A DNA stretch of 64,000 nucleotides from Bacillus albus (GCF_001884185.1 NZ_MAOE01000090.1:34787-98786); one strand, 5' to 3'. Counted from the stretch's first letter, positions 45,181 to 54,693 are shown. Notes: generated by a model from the sequence alone, not told the origin. A program made the numbers and translations.

Positions 45181-47580
45181 TTAATAGATTTGTTTATAAC
45201 TATCTGCCCTATAAAAAGCCTCTGTCTGAATTTCATATTTCTTTTCTGGCAAATCAATATCTGGATTTCCTTTAAATATATTCTTTAGTTTAACTTCTGT
45301 ATCTAAAACAAATTTATTTATATCATCTGTTTTTGCATTATCTCCAAGTACTAACTGTATCTTGCTATAATCTTCATAAAAATACTCTTGTAGTAATGGT
45401 ATAATATCATTTAAAAATATATGTGCTAGATTCTGTACAGATTGATTTTCTTCTCCAACCAAAGGAGTAAAAAAGGCATGTCCAATTGTATGCTCTCTAT
45501 CATACAGGAATTCTATCCTTTCATTCATCACTTTTAAGATAGCTGGAACATCAATTCCTTCTATTTCGAGAATACCTAGTTCTTTAAGTATTTCACTGTC
45601 GGGCATCATCTCAATGAATTTAAATCTTCTCCTTAATGCTGTATCCATTAATGAAATAGATCTATCTGCTGTGTTCATTGTCCCAAGAATATGTACGTTA
45701 TTAGGGACCCCAAACTCCTCCCCTGTGTATGGTAAAAGTGCAGTAGTCTGTTCTGTTGCTCCAATTCTCTTTGTTGGTTCAATCAGTGTAATTAACTCTC
45801 CAAATATTTTTGAAATGTTCCCTCTGTTAATTTCATCGATTATAAAGACGTATGGATCAATATTTTTTTCTACATTGAACTCTTTAGTACTACTATACTT
45901 TTCAATTAAGTTAATTACCCCTTCAATATCCATCTTTCTTAATGGATATACAGTTTTCCTATCCAATTTTGTATTCTTGTTTAGAGCATATACTTCTTCA
46001 TTAATATTAGTAGCAATCCACTTCACTTTTCTTTTTCTTGGATATTTTTTATCGGACTCATCAAATTCATAAGGGCCGTCAATAATTCCAATTGCATCAA
46101 TGGTAGTGTTGCTTCCTTGAATAAATACAATATCTTCTTTTTGCATTTCCTCCTGAAAATTCAGCAGAATTCTACGTACTTTATCATTTAAATTATCTGT
46201 TTGTTCAGTGATGAGTTTATCCTGCTTAGCCCATCCAATCTTAATATAATCATTCTGAAAACATTCTTCTTTGAGTTTAGTTTGTCCCGTCCCTTCAAGA
46301 AGTACATTCCACACAACAGGGTGCTTCCTTATCTTTAAGGAAGGTGCTTGTACTCTAACTTTTTTAGCCTCTTCACAAAACTTTTTAAATACCCCAGAAG
46401 TATATTCATATTTTAAATCTGATATGGAATCTTCATCTTGTTGATTAATTACCGGTTTTATTCCTTCAATAAATTCTTCATATCCATAGGATTGATGAAA
46501 TGTTGTAAAAGCAACTCTTCCTTCTTTTTTTAACATTTCATAACGATCTAGTACTTCTTTATAAGGCATTTCCTTTAATGACTCAATACTTTTTTTATCA
46601 CAAATGGCAACTGCGTATAAAACCGTATTATACGTTTTACCTGTTCCAGGTGGTCCATACAAAATTTGATTCTTTGCAAATTCCACATCATTACTCCCCT
46701 TTTGTGAAGGATTTATTTCTTGCTGTTTAGTTACCATATTGTACAACTGAGATACTAGTGAACCATCACCTCCATCTGTCAGTAATCTTGTTGAAATTCC
46801 TTGCAAAAGCCCCTGCTTATACTCAACAGGTATAAACAAGCTATCTGTAATATCGATTTTCATGTACTGTTCCCCTTGCCACGTACCTAGGTGTTGAATC
46901 ACTTCTTCACCTTTTAATCCAGCTTCATTACATGCCTCTCGAATGGCTATTAAGGAGTTCTTATCCGGCATCATCTGTACTTTTTTTGCCCTCTCAACAT
47001 TTGCACTTTGTCGTGAAACAGGTGTGAAATCTTCATCTAAAATAAACAAATTGCCTTTTTTATCACCAATATAATAAACATCTCCTATTTCATAGGCACG
47101 CTCAAACGTTATTTTACCTTCCATCTTTAATTCTTCAATTATTACTCCAACTTTTAAAATATGGTCTATCTCAGCCAAGTTCTCACTTGTAAAATCTTCA
47201 TCTAGATATCTCTTAAATCCCTTAAGTATTTCAAACATTTGAAACGGTAACATAACAGTGTCCCTTTTTCTGTTTTTATTGCTATGTTTATACCTGTAAC
47301 AAATAATCGGATTTTCTATAATTTCTCTAACAACTCCCATATGTGTAATCATCGGCGAAGATATAACTTTTCCCTTTAAATCTTCGAATATATAATCACG
47401 AATAGAAGCTCCTGTTACCAAGTAAACCCTATCCCCAACCACTTCTTCTTTTACATTTCCGCTATCGCTTTGAGACTTTGTAAGTTTAGTAAGTGATCTA
47501 GGCCAATAAATTGTTTGGGATTTTACAAAGATTTCATATTCCCCTATTGTATTTGAAAAAACAGCAAATTTTTGTGCCAT
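45181..47580 (-). CDS. mcrB: McrB-type AAA+ GTPase with EVE-like insertion
   Basis: The protein has 799 residues. Residues 1-300 are an unrecognised N-terminal region, perhaps the DNA sensor. The AAA+ domain starts at Walker A ILYGPPGTGKTYN (306-318). At about 418-560 an extra domain is inserted (WNVLLEGTGQTKLKEECF, FIQGSNTTIDAIGIIDGPY), which reads as an EVE/PUA-like modified-base reader. The AAA+ part resumes with Walker B FIIDEINRGNISKIFGEL (579-596), the McrB signature GTMNTADRS (633-641) and arginine finger ALRRRF. The insertion between Walker A and B is the unusual point. Confidence 0.88.
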   Translation of the reverse strand: MAQKFAVFSNTIGEYEIFVKSQTIYWPRSLTKLTKSQSDSGNVKEEVVGDRVYLVTGASIRDYIFEDLKGKVISSPMITHMGVVREIIENPIICYRYKHSNKNRKRDTVMLPFQMFEILKGFKRYLDEDFTSENLAEIDHILKVGVIIEELKMEGKITFERAYEIGDVYYIGDKKGNLFILDEDFTPVSRQSANVERAKKVQMMPDKNSLIAIREACNEAGLKGEEVIQHLGTWQGEQYMKIDITDSLFIPVEYKQGLLQGISTRLLTDGGDGSLVSQLYNMVTKQQEINPSQKGSNDVEFAKNQILYGPPGTGKTYNTVLYAVAICDKKSIESLKEMPYKEVLDRYEMLKKEGRVAFTTFHQSYGYEEFIEGIKPVINQQDEDSISDLKYEYTSGVFKKFCEEAKKVRVQAPSLKIRKHPVVWNVLLEGTGQTKLKEECFQNDYIKIGWAKQDKLITEQTDNLNDKVRRILLNFQEEMQKEDIVFIQGSNTTIDAIGIIDGPYEFDESDKKYPRKRKVKWIATNINEEVYALNKNTKLDRKTVYPLRKMDIEGVINLIEKYSSTKEFNVEKNIDPYVFIIDEINRGNISKIFGELITLIEPTKRIGATEQTTALLPYTGEEFGVPNNVHILGTMNTADRSISLMDTALRRRFKFIEMMPDSEILKELGILEIEGIDVPAILKVMNERIEFLYDREHTIGHAFFTPLVGEENQSVQNLAHIFLNDIIPLLQEYFYEDYSKIQLVLGDNAKTDDINKFVLDTEVKLKNIFKGNPDIDLPEKKYEIQTEAFYRADSYKQIY

Positions 47581-48424
47581 AAAAATTTCGACTCCATTCT
47601 AACTAAACTGAGTATCATATTGCCTTTACCATAAAAATAATCACAAATGAATTTCTCTCTTATTCCATTATTGTATCATTTGTTTATGCTACTCTTATGA
47701 AATATATTAAATTGATTTTTTGTTAAAAACCCATGAATTATTTACAGTTCGGTTTCAGATGACAAACGGAGACCACAGTAGTTGATGTCCCTTTCCCCAC
47801 AATACATTTCGATTTCTATTTTATTAATACAAGATATAAAATGTTAGTTTAAATTATATAGTTAAAAAAGAATGCTAATAAAAAGGAGGAAGATAATGAT
47901 GAAATATCATGCAATATATCCGTCATTTTATTTTGTTAAAATTTTCTTTTTTTCATAAATCTCAGCCCTTTCTTGCTATCTATATTTCATCTATGTATAT
48001 CCACTTCCCCACTAAAAAGTCTTCAGACACAGTGTTGTTTTTATATCTCATGTGTAGTAATTCCCAATACAAAAAAATTCACCTACTACAAAATCACGTT
48101 TTTTTGTAAGATAACCCTATTTTAACATTAGAGATTTTTAATTTTTAAAAGGGTAATAATGGATTTTTTATTAATCTATCAATTCATTATTAATTACTCA
48201 CTACCTAACATTATTTCTATATCCACAATTTAATTGATAAATAAAACGCAGAATATTCAAATAATAAAATTGTAAATATCTTGAAAACGCGGTTTTAAAG
48301 GTAATAATCATTGGATTTCATTATTTTTCCGCTTTCTGAAGGGTATATATTTTTATAGCTTTATGTATTAAGATAGAGTTGTGCTAGAAAATACCGGTAA
48401 AAAAGCATAAATAAGGAAAAGAGG
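47581..48424. other. Long gene-poor stretch
   Basis: About 840 AT-rich bases upstream of mcrB and before the secreted protein gene. It holds one tiny frame with a strong ribosome site, listed separately, and no other supported feature. Confidence 0.4.
47896..47958 (+). CDS. 20-residue peptide frame (tentative)
   Basis: AAAAGGAGG precedes two adjacent ATGs at good distance. The frame gives MMKYHAIYPSFYFVKIFFFS and stops. The strong ribosome site is the only support. It may be a leader peptide or the beginning of a lost gene. Confidence 0.25.
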   Translation: MMKYHAIYPSFYFVKIFFFS

Positions 48425-48985
48425 ATGGGGTTAAAAATGAAGACTATATTAAGAAATATTGTATCAATGGCGCTCGTACTCGCTTTGTTTACAACTTCTT
48501 TCGCTGGAATCTCCAAAGCGCAAGAGATTAATAGTGAAGAAGAAAAATTAGTACAAGAAGTAGCTGCACAATTGAAATTTGTTGTTGAAGAAGCTGCAAT
48601 TAAAGATAAACATGGAAGAGTAGTAGATATTGATATTGATATGATAGAAAACAAATATGGTAAAACTGAAGAATTAGAACAATTGAGACAAGAAATCCAA
48701 CGTGTAAATACACCACCTGGCTATGAAGATCCATTCAAACAAGAAACGGAAGCTGTAGATAACTGTATAGAAAGAAAACTTATAGCAAATTATAAAGAAT
48801 TTCTATCAGTAGGCTTTATAGGTTCTATTATTGCTAATATTACTAACAAAGAATATGAATTAGCAGCTAGAAAAATGATTAGATTAGGCGTCAAAGGTAA
48901 TTTAATTGGTTTAGCTGGTCAGCTTGCTTGGTATCTAGGTACATGTATTTATGAAGAAGAAGGCTGGACAGGAAAAACATGGTGA
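48425..48985 (+). CDS. Secreted protein of unknown function
   Basis: The protein has 186 residues (182 from the ATG at 48437, which is equally possible). A Sec signal peptide ends near TTSFAGISKAQE. The mature part is charged and helical, then a C-terminal hydrophobic glycine-rich segment (SVGFIGSIIANI, LIGLAGQLAWYLG) lies between two cysteines (VDNCIER and GTCIYEE). Size and layout recall small secreted peptides with antimicrobial or toxin roles, but I cannot name the family. It faces a small membrane protein gene through a shared terminator. Confidence 0.7.
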   Translation: MGLKMKTILRNIVSMALVLALFTTSFAGISKAQEINSEEEKLVQEVAAQLKFVVEEAAIKDKHGRVVDIDIDMIENKYGKTEELEQLRQEIQRVNTPPGYEDPFKQETEAVDNCIERKLIANYKEFLSVGFIGSIIANITNKEYELAARKMIRLGVKGNLIGLAGQLAWYLGTCIYEEEGWTGKTW

Positions 48986-48990
48986 TTGAT

Positions 48991-49028
48991 AAAAAACAAC
49001 CTCTTATTTTCTAGAGGTTGTTTTTTTT
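48991..49028. terminator. Shared terminator of convergent pair
   Basis: AAAAAACAACCTCT, loop, AGAGGTTGTTTTTTTT. It overlaps the last codons of the minus-strand gene ending at 49004. Confidence 0.8.
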
Positions 49029-49201
49029 GAAGAAAATAACCACATCATAATTTCAAAAAACGCTACTATAAATAGTGTTTTTATAAGGTTTTCAAACCAA
49101 TTGAAATGATTATGATTTGCATAGTTAAAAGCTATTAATACAATATACAGTAGGACTATAAAAATTAACGGTCTCTTATATGTGAAATTCAAATTAATCA
49201 C
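49004..49201 (-). CDS. Small two-helix membrane protein
   Basis: The protein has 65 residues with hydrophobic segments at about 12-28 (LIFIVLLYIVLIAFNYA) and 41-56 (TLFIVAFFEIMMWLFS), and a basic tail KKTTSRK. It resembles small immunity-type membrane proteins by size and topology only. It is convergent with the secreted protein gene at 48425 and shares its terminator. An immunity role toward that product is a guess. Confidence 0.55.
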   Translation of the reverse strand: MINLNFTYKRPLIFIVLLYIVLIAFNYANHNHFNWFENLIKTLFIVAFFEIMMWLFSSKKTTSRK

Positions 49202-49601
49202 CCCTTAAATACTTACTTAGGAAAGTTACCTTAATACTATGTTAACCCAAAGCGCAATCACTTTCGATGATTTTCTATATTTCTCCATATTTGTAACAGA
49301 CGACATTTCTTTATAAAAAGTTTTCATAATTAATTCTAAAATACATTTACCGGAAGTTAAACTGAACATAACTCTGATTAATTCTCATACTTTATTATTT
49401 AAATATTTTCCAAACCTTAAATCATTTCATACATCGACACTTCAAAAGGTACACATAAAAGAACCAAGTAAATAAAATCCACAGCAGTCAATATAAAACA
49501 GAATATTCAGTTTTTACTTTTTCAACAACAACTACACCTTGGAATTCCGCTAACATGGTAAGATTATGGAAATATATACTAATAGGGTGAGGGGATTAAA
49601 T
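49202..49601. other. Intergenic stretch upstream of rap
   Basis: About 400 AT-rich bases. It should contain the promoter of the rap-phr unit; I see no unambiguous boxes. Confidence 0.4.
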
Positions 49602-50675
49602 ATGAATGTGCAAACTGTCTCCAAAGGAGAAATAACAAATTTACTAAACAATTGGTATCAATCCATCATTTCGCAAAATGTACTAAAATCCACAAATTTC
49701 AAGAAAGAAATTGATAGTAAGATTCATCAAATTGAAGAAGACCAAAATATCCTTATCTATTATTCATTACTAGATTTTAGATATAAGTTACTTACCCATG
49801 ACGTAAAAAACTATAAAGATAGTTTAGAAAAGATAGATTGTATACCTGATCAAGCAGACACCTCCCTAAAATATTATCATAGTTTTTTTAAAGCAATTTA
49901 TTCAATTAATATAGGAGATTACACTTCAGCTAAAGAGCAATACGAAGAAGCTGAAACATTATTAAAGGATATTCCAGATGAACTTGAAATAGCTGAATTT
50001 AATTATATGTTTGGTTCTTTCCACTATCATATTTATCAGCCACTACCAGCAATCAAATACACTACAAAGGCAAAGGAATTATTTTCAAAGCATGCAGGGT
50101 ATGAAATCAAAGTTGCTGCTTGCGATAATACGTTAGGACTTGCTTGTACTTCCCTCGGTCAGTATGAAGGTGCGGAAGAACACTTCCTTGCGGCTCTAAA
50201 TACTTTTAACAAACAAGACGAGGATAAACTATCAGCAAAAGTGAAACATAATTTAGGATTATTGTATGCAGATCAAAATCTTTCCGAACTAGCAATTAAA
50301 TACCTAAATGGGTCACTTGTAAATAACCAAAAAACATTGTTCTTATTAGCGCAGGAGTATTTCAAATTAAATGATACAAATGCTGTCAGGTTGCATATTG
50401 AAAACGGATTAAAAATTTCAAATGAAGAGTACACTCATCATTTCAATATTCTAAAAGGATTAAATGACAATTTAAGTACAAATGAATTAGAAGACATCAT
50501 TCTGGCAGGAATTTGTTATTTTAAGAAAGAAGAGTTATGGAAATACGTAAAAGATTATTCAGCTGTTTTAGGCAATAAGTTTTACGAGTTAAAATCGTAT
50601 GAAAAAGCGAGCAAATATCTACACATGACAAATGAAGCTGATAAAAAAGCTTCAGAGAAAGGAGCTTTAAAATAA
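49602..50675 (+). CDS. Rap-family TPR regulator
   Basis: The protein has 357 residues from the ATG at 49602, after GAGGGG; an in-frame ATG at 49566 is less well placed. An N-terminal three-helix part (LLNNWYQSIISQNVLKS) is followed by TPR repeats (YTSAKEQYEEAETLLKDIPD, ACTSLGQYEGAEEHFLAALN, NLGLLYADQNLSELAIKYLN). Rap proteins dephosphorylate Spo0F or block response regulators and are inhibited by their Phr peptide. The stop overlaps the phr start by one base. Confidence 0.9.
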   Translation: MNVQTVSKGEITNLLNNWYQSIISQNVLKSTNFKKEIDSKIHQIEEDQNILIYYSLLDFRYKLLTHDVKNYKDSLEKIDCIPDQADTSLKYYHSFFKAIYSINIGDYTSAKEQYEEAETLLKDIPDELEIAEFNYMFGSFHYHIYQPLPAIKYTTKAKELFSKHAGYEIKVAACDNTLGLACTSLGQYEGAEEHFLAALNTFNKQDEDKLSAKVKHNLGLLYADQNLSELAIKYLNGSLVNNQKTLFLLAQEYFKLNDTNAVRLHIENGLKISNEEYTHHFNILKGLNDNLSTNELEDIILAGICYFKKEELWKYVKDYSAVLGNKFYELKSYEKASKYLHMTNEADKKASEKGALK

Positions 50676-50809
50676 TGAAAAAATCTCTATTAATTTTTGC
50701 TATTGTCACAGGTTTTTTATCTTTCAGCTTCAGTAACACTACAAACTTACAATCTGTATCAAAAGAAAAAGTAGATTTTGTTCAATATGCACATGGTGAA
50801 ACTATTTAA
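50675..50809 (+). CDS. Phr signalling peptide precursor
   Basis: The product has 44 residues with an N-terminal secretion signal (KKSLLIFAIVTGFLSFSF) and the C-terminus VQYAHGETI. The likely mature peptide is the last seven residues, YAHGETI, close to the YAHGKDI reported for Phr8 of B. thuringiensis. The ATG overlaps the rap stop, with GAAAGGAG just upstream. It is exported, cut and re-imported to inhibit the upstream Rap. Confidence 0.88.
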   Translation: MKKSLLIFAIVTGFLSFSFSNTTNLQSVSKEKVDFVQYAHGETI

Positions 50810-50881
50810 CACAATGAAATACTAAAAAAGTTATGTCATTACCCCTTTACAATGCATAACACAAATAATTATTAACAAAAT

Positions 50882-50911
50882 AAAAAGAACCTCATGTAGG
50901 TTCTTTTTATT
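50882..50911 (+). terminator. Terminator of rap-phr
   Basis: AAAAAGAACCT pairs with AGGTTCTTTTT across a short loop. Confidence 0.85.
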
Positions 50912-50985
50912 TTCTGTATAAAGTTTTATAAGACATGCTTTAACGTTACCTTTTCAGAATACTGTGGTATTCTATGTCCTTAAAA

Positions 50986-51414
50986 TTATAACAATAACTT
51001 TTCTACACCTACTCCATCCGTTAATAACAGTTTCAAAGAAGGTGATATTTTAATTGCTTCTTTGATATCTAAATCTCCAAAATCTACCATATATAATCCG
51101 AATCCTTCTTTTCCATTTGCATATAATAGCACTTTCCCACCTTCATCATCACCAATTGCAAGTGAGTTAGGTATATATTTTTGGATATTATGAGCTTCAT
51201 TCATCTCTATACAACCCGCTGGACTCCAAATACGGATATATATTTCATTATTTACATTAATCTCCGCTTCTGTACAATGTTGAATTATTTCTAGATAATC
51301 TAAGGGAACATCTATTGATGAAAAACCTTGTAATTCTTGAATCGTTTCTTTAGTTGCTGGAGGTTCTTGTGTTTCTAAAGTGAAAACTGCATTTAAGTTC
51401 TCAAGTATACTCAT
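50986..51414 (-). CDS. SUKH (SMI1/KNR4-like) protein
   Basis: The protein has 142 residues. It follows the SUKH pattern: an N-terminal helix with IDVPLDYLEIIQHCTEAEI, the strand IRIWSPAGCIEMNEAHNI, and LAIGDDEGGKVLLYANG. In bacteria such proteins are mostly immunity proteins against polymorphic toxin nucleases. The upstream gene-free stretch keeps a small coding relic on the other strand but no clear toxin, so this may be an orphan immunity gene. Confidence 0.82.
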   Translation of the reverse strand: MSILENLNAVFTLETQEPPATKETIQELQGFSSIDVPLDYLEIIQHCTEAEINVNNEIYIRIWSPAGCIEMNEAHNIQKYIPNSLAIGDDEGGKVLLYANGKEGFGLYMVDFGDLDIKEAIKISPSLKLLLTDGVGVEKLLL

Positions 51415-51996
51415 TAATACTCAATCCTTTCATATTTTACTTTTAACTTATCAAGCATTCTATATGGAGAATTCGATCAAAGTAATGGTGTTTGGCAATG
51501 GAAACGAAAAACGTATAAAGGATTTTCATCTTATCAGGCAGGGATGAATCAAGAAGGAAATGAACAACATAGTGTATTTAGCAAATTGTCTCCTTCATTC
51601 AAACTTATTTTAAAATGAAGCAAATTTACTAAAATGACTTTATCTTAGCACACTTCAAATCCCCTATCCTATAATGGCAGGGATGAATTAAAAATTGCAG
51701 TTTCAATTGAAACCGCAATTTTCCCATGCTTATAAAGACTCTACATTTATTCTGTAAGTACATAGGTGTATCTATAATTATATTAGTAAGCTGCAGCTAA
51801 TTTCTCTAAATATTAAGTCCTATTACCTCCGGAGAAATTAATCTATTATTAATTCAGTAACAATTATATTAAAAATATAATCCTTTATTATTAGTATTTC
51901 TTTTTATATTTAATAGAGATAAATATCATGACTGTTAACCACCATATTTATGATACTATATATAATAATACAATTAATAAAATGGAGGTCTACAAC
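51415..51996. other. Gene-poor stretch with small coding relic
   Basis: At 51445-51618 the plus strand reads ILYGEFDQSNGVWQWKRKTY and continues to FSSYQAGMNQEGNEQHSVFS and a stop at 51618, with no start codon. It may be the tail of a lost gene. A hairpin GCAGTTTCAATTGAAACCGC lies near 51697-51716. Nothing else is supported. Confidence 0.4.
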
Positions 51997-52125
51997 ATGA
52001 AAAACATAAAGGAATTCCTCAACAAACCGTTTATTAAATACCCATTAGCTATCATTTCAGCTATAGCTATAATAAAAACAGGCCATGATTTAGGTTCCTT
52101 TATCATAAAATTTAAACATATTTAA
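51997..52125 (+). CDS. 42-residue membrane peptide
   Basis: The product has 42 residues from the ATG at 51997, preceded by GGAGG; the in-frame upstream ATG at 51928 has no site. It reads MKNIKEFLNKPF, one membrane segment (YPLAIISAIAIIKTG) and a basic end. A terminator follows. Small peptides of this shape occur as type I toxins or bacteriocin-like peptides; no antitoxin RNA was identified. Function unknown. Confidence 0.6.
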   Translation: MKNIKEFLNKPFIKYPLAIISAIAIIKTGHDLGSFIIKFKHI

Positions 52126-52130
52126 ATCGT

Positions 52131-52178
52131 AAAAAGGAAATTGATTTTTTTAACAAATGGTCCATTTCCTTTTTATAT
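52131..52178 (+). terminator. Terminator after membrane peptide
   Basis: AAAAAGGAAAT and ATTTCCTTTTT pair across an AT loop. Confidence 0.7.
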
Positions 52179-52243
52179 TTTATCGCACCTTTTTTCAAAA
52201 CATATAAAAAAATCATTTACATATTCCTGAATTGACGCTTTAA

Positions 52244-52300
52244 GGCTTATAATAAGAGATGATATTCTAGACTCCTTTAGAATATCGTCTCTTATTTTTT
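52244..52300 (+). terminator. Long hairpin terminator
   Basis: AATAAGAGATGATATTCTA pairs with TAGAATATCGTCTCTTATT (one G-T pair), followed by a run of T. No gene lies directly upstream except the 42-residue peptide, so it may end a longer transcript or a short RNA. Confidence 0.7.
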
Positions 52301-52414
52301 TATTTTACAGCAACCAGAAAATTGTTCTTACATACCTTAAAACTTTTGAAAGAAGGAGTTTCTTTAAACAACTAGTATTATAAGAAATTGTCACTAAAGA
52401 AGCTGCTGTTTCTT

Positions 52415-52836
52415 TTATTCCCCTAAAAACTGAATCGCTTTGCTATACTTCTCCAATCGTTTTAGGTCTTTATCTGTTATCCTAGCAAGTCTTGAGCGAT
52501 CAGAATTATGTTTTAAGTCTGCAAGTTTAACTGTACGGGCGAGAGAATTTTCTTTCACTCTGCTGAGATACTCAAAATAAGGTGTGTATTTCTCTTTTGT
52601 CAGTACCTGCACTGCCTCAACTACGTTATGAGGTATATCAACATTTAATAAATTAGCAGCTGTTATCTCAGTATCTTCAAGAACATCATGCAAATAAGCA
52701 GTAACTTTCTCTTCGGCCGTATTTACAAAGTTAGCAACTGTCTCAAGGTGTTTGATATAGTCCATACCAGCTGTATCTACTTGTCCAGCATGGGCTTCTT
52801 AGCTATCTCATGAGCTATTTTTATAAAAGATGCCAT
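52415..52836 (-). pseudogene. HD-domain phosphohydrolase, frameshifted N-terminus
   Basis: The ATG at 52836 follows GAGAGG and opens MASFIKIAHEIAKK, then shifts. The next frame gives AHAGQVDTAGMDYIKHLE and runs to the end with AYLHDVLEDTEITAANLL and KLADLKHNSDRSRL, a RelA/SpoT-like HD fold with its H-D pair. A one-base deletion near 52790 explains the break. The later ATG at 52765 could still give a shortened protein of 116 residues that lacks the first histidine. Confidence 0.75.
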
Positions 52837-52881
52837 CCTCTCTGTATATTTCTACAAAAAGTATAGCGTCTTTGATTATAG

Positions 52882-52974
52882 GGGGCACCATATCATTTTA
52901 AGCAGATTGTACGTTTGGACACCATTTGGACGCATTTCAGCCGGTTCCCTGTACGTTACGGAACCGGCTACTTA
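52882..52974 (+). repeat. Dispersed repeat element, copy A
   Basis: GGGGGCACCATATCA at the start, TTGTACGTTTGGACAC, then a hairpin CCGGTTCC/GGAACCGG. An inverted relative with the same blocks lies at 54846-54921. It resembles the ends of a small non-coding mobile element. The segment 52975-53115 holds no gene. Confidence 0.6.
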
Positions 52975-53115
52975 ATTTACTACCTTCTTATGATTATGAA
53001 ATTAACAAAGATAGAGTAGAAATCATGTATGAAATAAATGTAAGTAACACAAGCAAGAATATAAGCATGGTATTGGAAACACATCGTTCTATTCTTTTTT
53101 TCATTTAAACTTGCT

Positions 53116-54063
53116 TTATTTTTTTAATTTGGTAGGGTCAATTTGAAGTTGTGCTTTCCAAGATCCAGATACTTTTCCAATTCTGTTTATGTTTACATCT
53201 AACGTGAGCGGTTGTTTGAAAGAACCTTTTCCTTTAGGACCTTCGATAAATGTGATTACACCTTCTGGTCTATCCTTAAAACGAATACCAATTTCCTTTA
53301 ATTCTGCACCTGATGCTTTTAGTTCGAATGGTCCATCACTTCCTCCTTGAATAAATGCTAATTGTCCGAAGTACCCATTTTTCTTATACTCTGGGTTATT
53401 TTCTTGTTGACCATTTACTTTGCCGTCATCTTCAAGTTGTAACCCTGTTGTATCAAATTCAAACGGTACTACATTTCCATTTTCTTTTTCAATTTTGTAA
53501 TGAACGGATATACGTGCATCCGCTACATATAATTCTTTCAGATGTACTGTAACACCTTGATCTGTAATCTTTTCATCAAGAGGAATAAATTGTCCTTTTG
53601 TAACGTCTCTTCCTTCATCAATAATCGTATCATTTGAAATTGCATTGGAAAAATAAGAGGCAACATCTGTAGCTGCCACTCGAACTTGTGGAATCATAGC
53701 TGTTGCAAAGAGCCCTGCTACCGCTACTGCAGTATACATGAAACGTTTTGATTTTTTATTCATATTTGTAAACAATCCCTTCTTCGGTTCAGTTTTTTCA
53801 TTGATATAAGAAACATTTTCTAATTTTGTGTGACTTTCAAATACTTTCCACGCTTGGTCAACATCAATCTCAATTTCTTTTGATGAATGTACTGTTGCTT
53901 CCTCTAACTTGACATTTTCCCATTGATTTAATTTGGTGATTTCGATTAATAAATCTTGGCATGCGTTACAAGTATCTATGTGTTTTGTGAATTCTTTTCT
54001 TGTCCCATCAGATAATTCACCGTCTATATATGCTTGAATAAATCCCATATCATAACAATTCAT
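53116..54063 (-). CDS. Anti-sigma factor with zinc-finger and DUF4179-like region
   Basis: The protein has 315 residues. An N-terminal zf-HC2 motif has H28-x3-C-x2-C (KHIDTCNACQDLL). One membrane segment lies at about 109-126 (FMYTAVAVAGLFATAMIP). The outside part (FIPLDEKITDQGVTVHLKEL and on) matches DUF4179-type anti-sigma proteins. It starts 3 bases after the sigma gene, so the pair is coupled. It should hold the ECF sigma factor at the membrane until an envelope signal arrives. Confidence 0.88.
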   Translation of the reverse strand: MNCYDMGFIQAYIDGELSDGTRKEFTKHIDTCNACQDLLIEITKLNQWENVKLEEATVHSSKEIEIDVDQAWKVFESHTKLENVSYINEKTEPKKGLFTNMNKKSKRFMYTAVAVAGLFATAMIPQVRVAATDVASYFSNAISNDTIIDEGRDVTKGQFIPLDEKITDQGVTVHLKELYVADARISVHYKIEKENGNVVPFEFDTTGLQLEDDGKVNGQQENNPEYKKNGYFGQLAFIQGGSDGPFELKASGAELKEIGIRFKDRPEGVITFIEGPKGKGSFKQPLTLDVNINRIGKVSGSWKAQLQIDPTKLKK

Positions 54064-54066
54064 TTA

Positions 54067-54597
54067 TTACGCCTCCTCTAATTGTTGATAGATTTTACGA
54101 AACTTTTGCTTGGCTCGTACTAATAATGTTCCAATAGATGATATGTCGATTTGTAGAACCTCTCCAATTTCTTTATATTGAAAACCAGAAAATTTCATTA
54201 ATAAAATGGTTCGATCTTTCTCATTCATTTCACTTAGCACCATTTGCACTTGTGTAATTTCTTCTTTTCTAATCCAATCATCATCTAGGGATGAAATGTG
54301 CTGTACTTCATGATATTGTATGGTTTTATCTACCCTCGCCTGATGCCGTTTTTCGGATCTTAAATACTTATAAGCTACAAAAGTAGAAGATTTTATTAGC
54401 CATCCAGATAAGTTCTCAATCCCCTTCCAATTGTTGCGGTATAACTGTAAAAATACTTCTTGTGCCAATTCTTCAGCAATCGTCTGGTTTTTGACAATCC
54501 AAACAATCTGTTTCACAACGTACACATAGTTTTGTTTAAATAAATCTTCAAATGTCACATCTGAAACAGGCCTTTCTTCCCTTTTTATCTTAAACAT
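54067..54597 (-). CDS. ECF RNA polymerase sigma factor
   Basis: The protein has 176 residues. Region 2 reads QNYVYVVKQIVWIVKNQTI with AQEVFLQLYRNNWKGI, and region 4 ends LMKFSGFQYKEIGEVLQIDI and SSIGTLLVRAKQKFRK, a helix-turn-helix for the -35 box. Length and layout are standard for ECF sigma factors. Followed by its anti-sigma gene. A TATAAT lies about 35 bases upstream of the start on the minus strand. The gene pair is framed by two inverted repeat copies (52882 and 54846). Confidence 0.92.
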   Translation of the reverse strand: MFKIKREERPVSDVTFEDLFKQNYVYVVKQIVWIVKNQTIAEELAQEVFLQLYRNNWKGIENLSGWLIKSSTFVAYKYLRSEKRHQARVDKTIQYHEVQHISSLDDDWIRKEEITQVQMVLSEMNEKDRTILLMKFSGFQYKEIGEVLQIDISSIGTLLVRAKQKFRKIYQQLEEA

Positions 54598-54693
54598 GTC
54601 GGTTAAAACCTCACTCTCATTTGATGCCTGTATTATAAAGAACCCGGAATAGCGATTTTTGTGACAAAAATTTTTATTTTTTTATATGTACAA

